Source: Ferrimonas balearica
Lineage (GTDB): Bacteria; Pseudomonadota; Gammaproteobacteria; Enterobacterales; Shewanellaceae
Length of the DNA: 64,000 nucleotides
Assembly (NCBI RefSeq): GCF_019802085.1
Contig: NZ_JAHVHV010000004.1
Coordinates: 1-64,000 of the forward strand
Direction of reading: 5' to 3'
Of this stretch, positions 1 through 10,600 are shown one piece after another; within the stretch, counting starts at the first letter, position 1, and each line of letters opens with the position of its first letter. Position numbers and translations under genes: made by a program. The notes under the pieces were generated by a model, which saw only the letters and a program-made list of their open reading frames with translations, had not been told where the DNA came from and made no database searches.

Positions 1-106
1 GACCTACTCAATGAATACTGAATTAACTTGGTGTCACTCAGTTAGCATTGAGATAAATGATGAAATCTCAATCCCGCGTGAGTGCCCACACAGATTGTCT
101 GACTAA

Positions 107-118
107 TTGTTAAAGAGC
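107..118 (-). promoter_or_regulatory. boxA antitermination site of rrn leader
   Basis: The minus strand reads GCTCTTTAACAA, the canonical boxA core recognised by NusB/NusE in rRNA leaders. It lies about 30 nt downstream of the proximal promoter. Confidence 0.92.
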
Positions 119-144
119 GTTGCCTCTCTCAAGGCAGGAGGCGC

Positions 145-172
145 ATTCTACGCTTTCCTCCGTCGTCGTCAA
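145..172 (-). promoter_or_regulatory. Proximal rrn promoter
   Basis: Minus strand: TTGACG at 172-167, a 16-nt spacer, and TAGAAT at 150-145, followed at once by GCGCC. The 16-bp spacer and GC-rich discriminator are typical of stringently controlled rRNA promoters. Confidence 0.8.
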
Positions 173-283
173 GGGCCGTTTTGAACTTTCCCATCCGACC
201 GTCGACATTTTAACCAGCACCCCTTGGGGCCCTCTGGTAGCGCAGCGCGTTGTTTCCCGCTGTGCCCCGTCGACAGGGAGCGC

Positions 284-311
284 ATTATAGGGCCGAGTTT
301 GGCGCCGACAA
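284..311 (-). promoter_or_regulatory. Distal rrn promoter
   Basis: Minus strand: TTGTCG at 311-306, a 16-nt spacer, and TATAAT at 289-284, then GCGCTCC. The perfect -10, short spacer and GC-rich discriminator copy the layout of E. coli rrn P1. Two rrn promoters in tandem are usual. Confidence 0.82.
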
Positions 312-403
312 GGGGAAATTTGCCCCTGAACGGCCGACCGCTCACTCTTCGAGCAAGACGGCTGTTTTATCGCCTTTCTCAAACCCGGACTTCTTAGTTT
401 AGG

Positions 404-430
404 ACAAAAAAGCGCCGCTAGACGGCGCTT
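404..430 (-). terminator. Rho-independent terminator of the 480-812 gene
   Basis: A stem AAGCGCCG/CGGCGCTT with a short loop is followed on the minus strand by TTTTTT. It separates the small secreted-protein gene from the rRNA promoters. Confidence 0.85.
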
Positions 431-479
431 TTCTCAAGTTGAACTCGCGTTTGCTTCGGGCAAAGCGAGTTTGACAGGG

Positions 480-812
480 TTACTCGATCACCTGATAGAC
501 CACTTTGGTGCTGCAAGCCACAGCCTGGAAGCTGTAGTAGCAGCGGTCGACCACCCGCTTGGCTTCAATCCGGGTGCCCTCATCGCCGCCGGCGGCGGTG
601 GGCGAATCGCGCAGCAGGGCATTAATGTCTTGCTCACTCTCCCCCTTGGCCATCAACTGCTGTTGGAGTGCCTCGATGGAATCGGCCTGGGCCAGTACCT
701 TGGTTTCGGCCTTGGACTTGGTGGCGATGTCGTAAAACTGCACACCTCCGTAGTGGTTTGCCATCACCGGCAGTGCCAACAACGCAAACCCCGCAATCAG
801 TACCTTCTTCAT
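480..812 (-). CDS. Small secreted protein of unknown function (110 aa)
   Basis: I do not recognise a family. The chosen ATG at 812 gives a clean signal peptide (MKKVLIAGFALLALPVMA, probable cleavage after VMA), so the protein should be periplasmic or secreted. An upstream in-frame extension to 905 would put about 31 non-signal-like residues in front and was rejected. AGAGG lies a few bases before the ATG. The mature part is about 92 residues, mixed helical, rich in Q/A/E, with two cysteines (RCYYSF and VACSTK) that could form a disulphide. It is followed by its own terminator and sits between clpB and an rRNA operon. No function is inferred. Confidence 0.7.
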   Translation of the reverse strand: MKKVLIAGFALLALPVMANHYGGVQFYDIATKSKAETKVLAQADSIEALQQQLMAKGESEQDINALLRDSPTAAGGDEGTRIEAKRVVDRCYYSFQAVACSTKVVYQVIE

Positions 813-938
813 GATGCCTCTCTTGGGTTCTCTGGGCTTCACTACAAACAGATAGCAGTTGGGGGTCGACGCTTTTAGATCGCTTTGCCTGTCCGATATA
901 ACCAAAAGGAGGGGCCACGGCCCCTCCTTCGTTGGTTA

Positions 939-3512
939 TCACTGGGTGAATCCCAGCCCGTCCGGTTGCAGAACCACCTGAATGGGTTTGCCCGGCACCA
1001 GGGTCCCCGAGAGGATCTGCTGGGCCAGGGGGTTCTCCAGCCGTTGCTGAATGGCCCGCTTGAGCGGCCGGGCCCCGAACACGGGATCGAAGCCGGCAGT
1101 AGCCAGGTTGGCCAGCACCTCGTCGCTGATGGCCAAGGGGTAGTCCCGCTCTGCCAGGCGCCGCTCCAGACCTTGCAGCTGTATGCGGGCGATCTGGGCG
1201 ATCTGATCCTCCGCCAGTGGGTGGAACACCACAGTCTCGTCTACCCGGTTGATGAACTCCGGACGGAAGGATTGCATCAGCACCCCGTGCAGCAGACTCT
1301 TGAGTTCGCCGTAATCCAGCTCGCCGAAGTGCTGCTGGATCTGATCCGAGCCCAGGTTGGAGGTCATGATGATCACCGTATTGCGAAAATCCACGGTGCG
1401 GCCCTGACCGTCGGTCAGGCGGCCATCATCGAGCACCTGAAGCAGAATGTTGAACACGTCCGGGTGCGCTTTCTCCACCTCGTCCAGCAGGATCACCGAG
1501 TAAGGTTTGCGGCGCACCGCTTCGGTCAGGTAACCGCCCTCCTCGTACCCCACGTACCCCGGGGGGGCCCCCACCAGGCGGGCCACGGAGTGCTTCTCCA
1601 TAAACTCCGACATGTCGATGCGCACCATGGCGTCGTCGCTGTCGAACATGAACTGGGCCAGCGCCTTGGACAGCTCGGTCTTCCCCACCCCGGTGGGCCC
1701 CAGGAACAGGAAGGAACCGATGGGCCGGTTGGGATCCGCCAGCCCGGCCCGGCTGCGGCGAATGGCATTGGACACGGCGTCCACCGCCTCGTCCTGCCCC
1801 ACCACCCGCCGGTGCAGCTCGGATTCCATTCGCAGCAACTTGTCCCGCTCCCCCTCCAGCATCTTGGCCACGGGGATCCCGGTGGCCTTGGCCAGCACCT
1901 CGGCAATCTCGGCGTCGGTGACCCGGTTTTTCAGCAGCGCCATCTCCTGCATCTCCGCCTGGGCGGCCAAATCCAGCTGCTTCTCCAGCTCTGGAATGCG
2001 ACCGTACTGCAGCTCGGACATGCGGGTCAGATCCCCGGCACGGCGAGCCACGTCGAGATCCTGCCGGGCCTGCTCCAGTGCAGCCTTGATGTGCTGGGTA
2101 CCGGCCAGGGCCGCTTTCTCGGTCTTCCAGATCTCCTCAAGCTCGCCAAACTCCCGCTCCAACTCGGTCAATTGCTCCTTGAGCAGGCCCAAGCGTTTCA
2201 GGCTGGCTTCGTCGCTCTCCTTGGCCAGGGCCTGTTCCTCCAGCTTAAGCTGGATGATGCGCCGCTCCAGGCGATCCAGGGGTCCCGGCTTGGAGTCAAT
2301 CTCCAGCCGGATGCTGGAGGCGGCTTCGTCGATGAGATCGATGGCCTTATCCGGCAGTTTGCGGTCGGAGACGTAACGGTGGGACAAGGTGGCCGCCGCC
2401 ACGATGGCGGGATCGGTGATCTCCACGCTGTGGTGCAGTTCGTAGCGCTCCTTCAGGCCCCGCAGGATGGCGATGGTGTCCTCGACGCTGGGCTCATCCA
2501 CCACCACTTTCTGGAAACGGCGCTCCAGGGCGGCGTCCTTCTCCACGTACTGGCGGTATTCGTCCAGGGTGGTGGCCCCGACGCAGTGCAGTTCACCGCG
2601 GGCCAGGGCCGGCTTAAGCATGTTGCCGGCGTCCATCGCCCCTTCCGCTTTACCGGCACCCACCATGGTGTGGAGCTCATCGATAAAGAGGATCACCCGG
2701 CCCTCCTCCTTGGCCAGCTCGTTAAGTACGGCCTTGAGCCGCTCCTCGAACTCACCGCGGTATTTGGCGCCGGCCAGCAGGGCCCCCATGTCCAGGGAGA
2801 GGACGCGCTTGTCCTTGAGCCCTTCGGGCACTTCGCCATTGATGATGCGCTGGGCCAGGCCTTCGACGATGGCGGTCTTACCCACTCCGGGTTCGCCGAT
2901 GAGCACCGGGTTGTTTTTGGTCCGGCGCTGCAGCACCTGAATGGTGCGGCGGATCTCCTCATCCCGGCCGATCACCGGGTCCAGCTTGCCTTGCTCGGCC
3001 CGCTCGGTGAGATCGATGGTGTACTTGTCCAGGGCCTGGCGCTGGTCTTCGGCACCGGGGTCATCCACCTGGGCACCACCGCGCACCTGCTCAATGGCGC
3101 TCTCCAGCTTTTTACTTTCGGCCCCCAGCTGCAGCAGGGTTTCGCCCAAAGCGCCGCGGGCCTCCACGGCAGCCAAGACAAACAGTTCGCTGGAGATGTA
3201 CTGGTCCTTGCGCTTCTGGGCCAGCTTGTCGCAGAGGTTGAGCACCTTGATGAGCTCGCGGGAGAGCTGCACCTCGGCATCTCCCCCGGTGACCTTGGGC
3301 AGGTTGTCCAACGCCTGGGTGAGTTTGCTGCGCAGGGCGGTGATGTCCACGGTGCACAGCTGCAACAGCGGCCGGACGGTGCCGCCGTCCTGGTTCAGCA
3401 GGGCCAGCATCACGTGGGCCGGTTCGATGTATTGATGGTCGCGGCCCAGTGCCAGTGACTGAGCGTCGGAGATCGCCAGCTGGAACTTGCTGGTCATTCG
3501 GTCAAGTCGCAT
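939..3512 (-). CDS. clpB: ClpB, AAA+ disaggregase
   Basis: ClpB is the Hsp104-type hexameric disaggregase that works with DnaK/DnaJ/GrpE to pull polypeptides out of aggregates in the cytoplasm. At 857 residues it matches E. coli ClpB. The start [13 protein letters not shown] aligns with the E. coli N-terminus, and AAGGGGG lies upstream of the ATG. In order: Clp_N repeats (about 1-145), first AAA+ module with GEPGVGKTA, a coiled-coil middle domain (about 400-520) needed for DnaK contact, and a second AAA+ module with [10 protein letters not shown] sigma-32-type promoter lies immediately upstream and overlaps the end of pgeF, so the gene can be induced by heat independently of rluD-pgeF. Confidence 0.98.
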   Translation of the reverse strand: MRLDRMTSKFQLAISDAQSLALGRDHQYIEPAHVMLALLNQDGGTVRPLLQLCTVDITALRSKLTQALDNLPKVTGGDAEVQLSRELIKVLNLCDKLAQKRKDQYISSELFVLAAVEARGALGETLLQLGAESKKLESAIEQVRGGAQVDDPGAEDQRQALDKYTIDLTERAEQGKLDPVIGRDEEIRRTIQVLQRRTKNNPVLIGEPGVGKTAIVEGLAQRIINGEVPEGLKDKRVLSLDMGALLAGAKYRGEFEERLKAVLNELAKEEGRVILFIDELHTMVGAGKAEGAMDAGNMLKPALARGELHCVGATTLDEYRQYVEKDAALERRFQKVVVDEPSVEDTIAILRGLKERYELHHSVEITDPAIVAAATLSHRYVSDRKLPDKAIDLIDEAASSIRLEIDSKPGPLDRLERRIIQLKLEEQALAKESDEASLKRLGLLKEQLTELEREFGELEEIWKTEKAALAGTQHIKAALEQARQDLDVARRAGDLTRMSELQYGRIPELEKQLDLAAQAEMQEMALLKNRVTDAEIAEVLAKATGIPVAKMLEGERDKLLRMESELHRRVVGQDEAVDAVSNAIRRSRAGLADPNRPIGSFLFLGPTGVGKTELSKALAQFMFDSDDAMVRIDMSEFMEKHSVARLVGAPPGYVGYEEGGYLTEAVRRKPYSVILLDEVEKAHPDVFNILLQVLDDGRLTDGQGRTVDFRNTVIIMTSNLGSDQIQQHFGELDYGELKSLLHGVLMQSFRPEFINRVDETVVFHPLAEDQIAQIARIQLQGLERRLAERDYPLAISDEVLANLATAGFDPVFGARPLKRAIQQRLENPLAQQILSGTLVPGKPIQVVLQPDGLGFTQ

Positions 3513-3560
3513 GCGCTGCCCCCTTAAAGCGAAGAAGCCCGGTTCGGGCGGATACTCACT

Positions 3561-3589
3561 AATTGGGGGCGCTAATCGACTTTTTCAAG
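3561..3589 (-). promoter_or_regulatory. Sigma-32 (heat-shock) promoter of clpB
   Basis: The minus strand reads CTTGAAA at 3589-3583, then 14 nt, then CCCCAATT at 3568-3561. This is close to the RpoH consensus CTTGAAA-N13-15-CCCCATNT. It lies about 50 nt before the clpB start codon and overlaps the last codons of pgeF. Confidence 0.82.
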
Positions 3590-4313
3590 CGTCTTGAAGC
3601 CAGATCAGGCTCGCCTGGCGGCCGGTTTGCTGATCCCGGCGGTAGGAGAAGAAGCGCTGGGGGTCTTGGTAGGTGCACCACTGCCCGCCATACACGTCGG
3701 TCACCCCGGCCCGGGCCAGTCGCTGACGGGCCAGGACGTAGAGATCCGCCAGGTAACGGTCGCCGCGGGGCACAAAGGCCTGCTCCGCCTCAGCCATCTG
3801 CGCGACAAAGCGTTCGCGCACCTCCGGTCCCACTTCGAAGGCCGCCGGCCCGATGGCCGGGCCGAGCCAGGCCAGGATCTCGCCGGGTTGAGCCTTAAAG
3901 TGGGCCAGGGTGGCCTCCAGCACGCCATCCACCAGCCCCCGCCAACCGGCATGGGCGGCGGCCACCTCGGTGCCGGCGCGATCGCACAGCAGCACCGGCA
4001 GGCAGTCGGCGGTCATCACGGTGCACACCGTCCCCGCCTGACGGCTGTAGCTGGCGTCCGCCTGTGGGGTGATTCGAGCACTGGGCAGCACCTCCACGGC
4101 GGTGCCGTGCACCTGATTGAGCCAGTAAGGGGCGCTGGGCAAACCGGCCTGGCCTTGCAACTGATGACGGTTGGCCGTCACGTGCTCCGGCCGGTCGCCA
4201 ACGTGACCGCCCAGGTTGAAGCCGTCGAAGGGGGGTAAGGAGACGCCCCCCTGCCGGTCAGTGCTGATGGCCCGCACCGAGGCCGGGGCTGGCCAGTCGG
4301 CCTCGAACCACAT
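3585..4313 (-). CDS. pgeF: PgeF/YfiH family (laccase-domain) enzyme
   Basis: This is a 242-residue protein of the YfiH/PgeF family (DUF152, multicopper polyphenol-oxidase-like fold). Members are reported as peptidoglycan editing factors that remove wrongly incorporated serine from UDP-MurNAc precursors, and as purine nucleoside phosphorylases. Visible family features are the NFDG-like LPPFDGFNLGGHVGD start, the QVHG motif, and the conserved DCLPVLLCD and AAHAGWRG segments that carry the metal ligands. The ATG overlaps the rluD stop (TGATG), so it is translationally coupled to rluD. The rluD-pgeF-clpB order is conserved in related bacteria. Its 3' end contains the clpB heat-shock promoter. Confidence 0.9.
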   Translation of the reverse strand: MWFEADWPAPASVRAISTDRQGGVSLPPFDGFNLGGHVGDRPEHVTANRHQLQGQAGLPSAPYWLNQVHGTAVEVLPSARITPQADASYSRQAGTVCTVMTADCLPVLLCDRAGTEVAAAHAGWRGLVDGVLEATLAHFKAQPGEILAWLGPAIGPAAFEVGPEVRERFVAQMAEAEQAFVPRGDRYLADLYVLARQRLARAGVTDVYGGQWCTYQDPQRFFSYRRDQQTGRQASLIWLQDA

Positions 4314-5284
4314 CAGTAGTCGAACCCGTGCTCGGCGGTGTCCGCCCGCAGCAGGGCCGTCAGGCGCACCATGTCCTCAGGCACCGGCGCCGTCCACTGC
4401 ATGGTTTCCCCAGTGATGGGGTGCTCCAGGCGCAGCATGGCGGCGTGCAGGGCCTGACGGCCGAAACGCTTCAAGGTGGTGCTCAGGGTCTCATCGGCCA
4501 GACGCAGGGGACGGGGCCGGCCGGCATAGAGGGGATCGCCCACCAGGGGGTGATGCAGGTGCGCCATGTGGACGCGGATCTGGTGGGTGCGCCCGGTCTC
4601 CAGACGCAAGCGCAACCGGGTGTGGGCACGGAACTTCTCCGCCACCCGGTAGTGGGTGACTGCGGGCTTGCCCAGTTCGGTCACCGCCATGTGGGTGCGG
4701 CGCTGGGGGTGACGGCCAATGGGCTCGTCCACGTGGCCACCGGCAGTCATCACGCCCATGGCGATCGCCTCGTACTCCCGGGTGATGGCCCGGTCCTGCA
4801 GTTGGCTCACCAGGTGGGTCTGGGCCGGGACGGTCTTGGCCACCACCATCAGCCCCGTGGTGTCCTTGTCCAATCGGTGGACGATGCCCGCCCGGGGCAC
4901 GTTGACGATGTCGGGGCAGTGGTGCAGCAGGGCGTTGAGCAGGGTGCCATCGTGGTTGCCGGCGCCGGGGTGGACCACCAGGTCCGCCGGCTTGTTGATC
5001 ACCAGGATGTCGTCGTCCTCGTAGATGATGTCCAGGTCCATCGCCTGGGGCTGGGCTGCCACCTCCTCCTCAAACTCCGCCTGGATGAGGACCGCTTCGC
5101 CCCCCATCACCTTCTCACGGGGCTTGGCCACCGTCTTTCCGTCCAGGCTGACCCGCTCGGCCAGGATCCACTCTTTGATCCGACTGCGGGAGTAGTCAGG
5201 AAAACACTCCGCCAGGGCCTGGTCGAGTCGTTGTCCCAGCTGGCTATCGGAGATAATTCCTTCCAGTTCAATTTGTTGCGTCAT
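4313..5284 (-). CDS. rluD: 23S rRNA pseudouridine synthase RluD
   Basis: RluD converts uridines 1911, 1915 and 1917 (E. coli numbering) in helix 69 of 23S rRNA to pseudouridine. The ATG at 5284 (MTQQIELEGIIS) is chosen because it aligns with E. coli RluD; a 20-residue upstream extension to 5344 is not supported. There is an N-terminal S4 RNA-binding domain (LGQRLDQALAECFPDYSRSR region, about 17-75). The catalytic motif HRLDKDTTG carries the catalytic aspartate, and GRTHQIRVH is a second conserved block. The gene diverges from bamD, the same arrangement as in E. coli. Confidence 0.96.
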   Translation of the reverse strand: MTQQIELEGIISDSQLGQRLDQALAECFPDYSRSRIKEWILAERVSLDGKTVAKPREKVMGGEAVLIQAEFEEEVAAQPQAMDLDIIYEDDDILVINKPADLVVHPGAGNHDGTLLNALLHHCPDIVNVPRAGIVHRLDKDTTGLMVVAKTVPAQTHLVSQLQDRAITREYEAIAMGVMTAGGHVDEPIGRHPQRRTHMAVTELGKPAVTHYRVAEKFRAHTRLRLRLETGRTHQIRVHMAHLHHPLVGDPLYAGRPRPLRLADETLSTTLKRFGRQALHAAMLRLEHPITGETMQWTAPVPEDMVRLTALLRADTAEHGFDY

Positions 5285-5328
5285 AGTGTTTAGCTCAGGC
5301 CGGAAAGGCTCGAAATCAGTATCAGTTC

Positions 5329-5337
5329 TGTTAGAAT
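5329..5337 (+). promoter_or_regulatory. Candidate extended -10 promoter of bamD
   Basis: TGTTAGAAT (TG-N-TAGAAT) about 70 nt before the bamD start resembles an extended -10 element. No good -35 is visible. This is inference from motif alone. Confidence 0.35.
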
Positions 5338-5405
5338 CGCTCAAATTGCATTTTATCGTGTTTTGACCCCGTCACGCACGGCCAGATAAGGGATCTCACA
5401 TCAGC

Positions 5406-6176
5406 ATGCGCAAGATCACAGGTTCGCTGTTGCTCGCTCTGGGCAGCGTTTTTGCCCTGTCCGCCTGCTCCAGCTCCGGCGACCGCTCCGGCTACGTCGT
5501 AGAAGACCGCTCCCCGGAAGCGCTTTACGCCGACGCACGCCAAGCCATGGAACTGGGCAACTTCACCAAGGCCTCTCAGGTGCTCGAAGCCCTGGACAGC
5601 CGTTACCCCTTCGGGCCCCACAAAACCCAGGTCCAGCTGGATCTCATCTACGCCTACTACAAGCTGGAAGACAGCCCCAGTGCCCTGGCCAATGTGGACC
5701 GCTTTATCCGTCTGAACCCCACCCACCCGGACATCGACTACGTCTACTACATGCGTGGTCTGGTGAACATGCAGACCGACAGCTACCTGTTCCACGACAT
5801 GCTGGGGATCGACCGCTCCGACCGGGATCCCAGCCACGCCATCTCGGCGTTCCGGGATTTCGAAACCCTGATCAAGAGCTACCCCAACAGCCGTTACGCC
5901 CCGGACGCCCAGCGTCGCATGATCATGCTGCGTAACCGCCTGGCGGACTTCTCTTTGCGGGTGGCGGAGTACTACGTCACCATGGAGGCCTGGGTGGGCG
6001 CCGCCAACCGGGCCCAGCAGGTGCTGGAGACCTACCCGGGCACCCCCGCCAGCGAGCGGGCCCTGGAGATCATGGTCACCAGCTACGACGAGCTGGGTCA
6101 GGAGACCATGCGCGATCACAGCATTCAGGTGCTCAAAGCCACCTACCCGAACAACCGCCTGGCCAACCGTTTCTGA
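5406..6176 (+). CDS. bamD: Outer-membrane assembly lipoprotein BamD
   Basis: BamD is the essential lipoprotein of the BAM complex that folds beta-barrel proteins into the outer membrane. The 256-residue product has a signal sequence ending in lipobox LSAC (Cys about residue 20), the SPEALYADA start of the first TPR, and five TPR-like repeats. The YPFGPHKTQVQLDLIYAYYK segment is typical of BamD/ComL. Residue 2 of the mature protein is Ser, so retention in the outer membrane is expected. The gene is followed by a strong bidirectional terminator shared with glnB. Confidence 0.96.
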   Translation: MRKITGSLLLALGSVFALSACSSSGDRSGYVVEDRSPEALYADARQAMELGNFTKASQVLEALDSRYPFGPHKTQVQLDLIYAYYKLEDSPSALANVDRFIRLNPTHPDIDYVYYMRGLVNMQTDSYLFHDMLGIDRSDRDPSHAISAFRDFETLIKSYPNSRYAPDAQRRMIMLRNRLADFSLRVAEYYVTMEAWVGAANRAQQVLETYPGTPASERALEIMVTSYDELGQETMRDHSIQVLKATYPNNRLANRF

Positions 6177-6188
6177 GGCCAGAGCCAC

Positions 6189-6221
6189 GAAAAAAGGCGC
6201 CCCGATGGGCGCCTTTTTTTT
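6189..6221. terminator. Bidirectional terminator between bamD and glnB
   Basis: AAAAAGGCGCCC-GAT-GGGCGCCTTTTTTTT forms a 12-bp stem with a T run on both strands, between converging genes. Confidence 0.95.
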
Positions 6222-6240
6222 GTGTGTGCCGGTCTGAGGG

Positions 6241-8204
<1,964 letters not shown>

Positions 8205-8272
8205 GCTTCGCGCTGTCCTTACTTCGGTTGCGATCGCCGCATGGTAGCGAAATCCCGCCCCGGAGGGAACGA

Positions 8273-10600
8273 TCAGAAGGTGCAGGCCTCCGGCACTCCA
8301 AGCGCCCCATCGGGGTCGGGCTCGTACACCACGATGCAGAACTGGTTCTCCGAACCGTCCTCTTTAAGGGCCGCGGCCTTGACCTCACTGACGGTCAGCA
8401 GACCACCGACGGTCTGTTTGCCGGTGCCGACTACCTCCACCTGGCCGGTCCAGGCGCTGTAGCTGCAGGTAAAGGAGTTACTGGCCGCCGACCCTGAGGT
8501 GGAGATGGTGCAGCTCACGTTGCCGGACTCGGCAATGCTGATGGAATCCCAATCGCTGTTGGAACATTTATCGTAGGCAATGCTGCCCCCGGTGGCCTTA
8601 GGCACCAAACACTCGATGCGCCCGCCGAAACCGGCCACTGTGCTGTCCACCTTAAGCTTGATGGCGGAGGCGCGGGCGGTGTCGATGTCCCGCGGCATGG
8701 TGGGCCCCAGGCCGGTCAGCCCGGAGTTGCCCTGGCCGGAGCGCACCAGGGCGTAGTAATCGAAGTTCTGATCCGCGGTGGCACTGATGGTCAGCAGGCC
8801 CCGGCTGTAGGTGCCGTAGTAGTTGTTGGCCGGGTCAACGATGGTCTCCACTGGCTCCGAGGTGATGGAGGCGTCGGTGCACAGGGCGTCGGTGCACAGC
8901 TTGCAGCCGTTACTCAGTGCCTCGAGTTCACTGGCAGACCAAACTTCAGTGCCGTTGGGGCACTGGTAGAGCTCCCAATCGGCGAACAGGGTGATGTTCA
9001 CCTCGTTAAAGGGCAGCGCCGCCAGGTTGGATTCGGTGCCGCTCTCGCCCAGGTAGGCCGAGCGCACCGCGCTGTTGACCGGATCCATGTAGATGGCCCG
9101 GGCCATCAGCTGATGGGTCCCCGGAGTCAGGGTGGTGGACGTTTTGGGAATGAGGTCGTTGCTCGAGTCGCCGTCGCCGTCGGCGTCGCTGCCTACGGCG
9201 GTGTCGCTGATGGCGCAGGTGCCGCTGGGGAAGCCTACGGGATCGCCGTAACCGCCGCAGCTCATGTAGGTTTCCAGTACGTTGCTGATGTGGGTCAGGT
9301 AGGCGCTCTCCACCGCTCCGGTGCTCAGGTAGGAGCGGGGCAGCACCTGGAGATCGATCTGCTGCCAGTCGGGCATCATCCGGTAGTAGCCGTCGATGCG
9401 CTGCATGCGGCAAGCCTCGGCGTAGATGCCGGCGGCGTTGGGGGTGATCTTGGAGGTCACCTCATAGGGGTCGGTGTAGCGATCCGCATTGCGCCGACTG
9501 CTGTCCTGGCTGTAGAACTGGAAATCGCCGTAGCTGAGCTCATCGTAGGGGTTGCCCGTGGCCCCAGCCAGATCCGAGAGATCGCTGCTGCCCACCGCCG
9601 AGTCCTTGCCGTCGAAATGGCTCTCACAGCAGGTGGTGCAAAAATCCAGGGCCCGGGCGCTGACGCTGCCACTGACGTTGGGCTGGCCCACGGCCTGTTT
9701 GCCCGCCTGACTGAGCGTCACCGGCGGCAGGTAACGCTGCCATTGGTACTCCTCCAGGGAGTCGTCGAGGTAGAGGGGGGACGGCAATTCGAGTTCGCCG
9801 CTGAAACTGGCGTTGTACTCGCAGTTGCAGCCCACGGTAAGGGCATCCTGCTGGTTCAGTCGCAGTACCTCGCCACTTTTGACCCCATCGTCGATGAAGT
9901 TGATGGTGTCGAACTGCACCAGCACCACCTCGTCGTCCAGCTCCACGTCCGGGATGGGTTTGAAGGTCTCCCGCTCAACGTTATGGCTGCCGTTCTCGTT
10001 GCTGGTGTCACCGATATCCAGGCCCAGCACGTCCGGGGCCACCCCTTCGGTGGTGTAGACCTGGGGTCCGCCGCCGCCGATGCCCGCCCCACCGGGATCG
10101 GCGACGCCGGTGTCGGTGGCGATGGGCGCAATGTAGCCCTCCAGGGTGACTGTCTTGCTGCTGCCGTCCGCCACGTTCCAGCCGACACCGATCTTCACCC
10201 GCTTCTGGGCCACCTCGGCCCCCCCGGGGTCGGTAGCGGTGTAGGCTCCACCCACCAGGTAGAGATCCGTGACCGCCCAGCGCAGGGTGAAGCTTTGGTT
10301 GTCGAAGGTGGTCTCACCGCTGGGCATCATCAAGGCATCGGCGGCGGTCAGTCGACCGCCGGCATTGCTGGCGATGTCCCCGTAATCGAAGCCCCCGGTA
10401 TCGACCGCCGTGGTGAAGCTGCGCAGATCGTCCAACTTGGCCTGGGCCAGCTTCAAGGCCACCTCGCGCATGCTGGTCTCGCCGCCGCTGCGCAGCAGCT
10501 GGCCCTGCAACCGGGAGAGGGCCACCACCGACAGCGACACCACCAGTATCGCTATCAGCACCTCCACCAGGCCTATCCCTCGCTGATGCTTCCCTGTCAT
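8273..10600 (-). CDS. Giant PilV-like type IV minor pilin (775 aa)
   Basis: The N-terminus is a class III signal peptide: HQRG|IGLVEVLIAILVVS, prepilin peptidase site after Gly8, Glu13 at mature +5, then a hydrophobic helix. This is PilV/PulI-like, but PilV proteins are usually 150-200 residues and this one has a further ~600-residue exported domain. Visible there: a Gly/Pro-rich stretch (168-180), cysteine clusters GCNCEY (257-262) and FCTTCCESHFDG (320-331), an EF-hand-like loop DADGDGDSSND (472-482) that could bind calcium, and many further cysteines. It overlaps pilX by 4 nt (ATGA) and is last in fimT-pilW-pilX. No separate pilV or pilY1 exists in this locus, so it may act as the pilus-tip or adhesin component. 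The tip role is inference. Confidence 0.8.
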   Translation of the reverse strand: MTGKHQRGIGLVEVLIAILVVSLSVVALSRLQGQLLRSGGETSMREVALKLAQAKLDDLRSFTTAVDTGGFDYGDIASNAGGRLTAADALMMPSGETTFDNQSFTLRWAVTDLYLVGGAYTATDPGGAEVAQKRVKIGVGWNVADGSSKTVTLEGYIAPIATDTGVADPGGAGIGGGGPQVYTTEGVAPDVLGLDIGDTSNENGSHNVERETFKPIPDVELDDEVVLVQFDTINFIDDGVKSGEVLRLNQQDALTVGCNCEYNASFSGELELPSPLYLDDSLEEYQWQRYLPPVTLSQAGKQAVGQPNVSGSVSARALDFCTTCCESHFDGKDSAVGSSDLSDLAGATGNPYDELSYGDFQFYSQDSSRRNADRYTDPYEVTSKITPNAAGIYAEACRMQRIDGYYRMMPDWQQIDLQVLPRSYLSTGAVESAYLTHISNVLETYMSCGGYGDPVGFPSGTCAISDTAVGSDADGDGDSSNDLIPKTSTTLTPGTHQLMARAIYMDPVNSAVRSAYLGESGTESNLAALPFNEVNITLFADWELYQCPNGTEVWSASELEALSNGCKLCTDALCTDASITSEPVETIVDPANNYYGTYSRGLLTISATADQNFDYYALVRSGQGNSGLTGLGPTMPRDIDTARASAIKLKVDSTVAGFGGRIECLVPKATGGSIAYDKCSNSDWDSISIAESGNVSCTISTSGSAASNSFTCSYSAWTGQVEVVGTGKQTVGGLLTVSEVKAAALKEDGSENQFCIVVYEPDPDGALGVPEACTF

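Larger units (their letters stand above)
1..280 (-). promoter_or_regulatory. rRNA operon leader (pre-16S), reading left out of the window
   Basis: On the minus strand this stretch matches the transcribed leader of a gammaproteobacterial rrn operon. The boxA antitermination element is followed by a conserved CAGACAATCTGTGTGGGCACT-like block, as in E. coli rrn leaders. In E. coli the mature 16S 5' end lies roughly 150 nt after boxA, so the 16S gene should begin just beyond position 1. No rRNA gene or protein gene lies within this part of the window. Confidence 0.9.

Noticed and set aside
885-3458. Long open frame on the + strand opposite clpB
   Set aside because: It mirrors clpB in high-GC DNA, has low-complexity His/Gln/Leu-rich translation, and no domain or ribosome site; clpB is certain on the other strand.
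8869-8898. Short tandem repeat GCGTCGGTGCACAG in the giant pilin gene
   Set aside because: Two copies of about 15 bp encode the TDALCTDA segment in frame; too small to be a mobile or phase-variation element.
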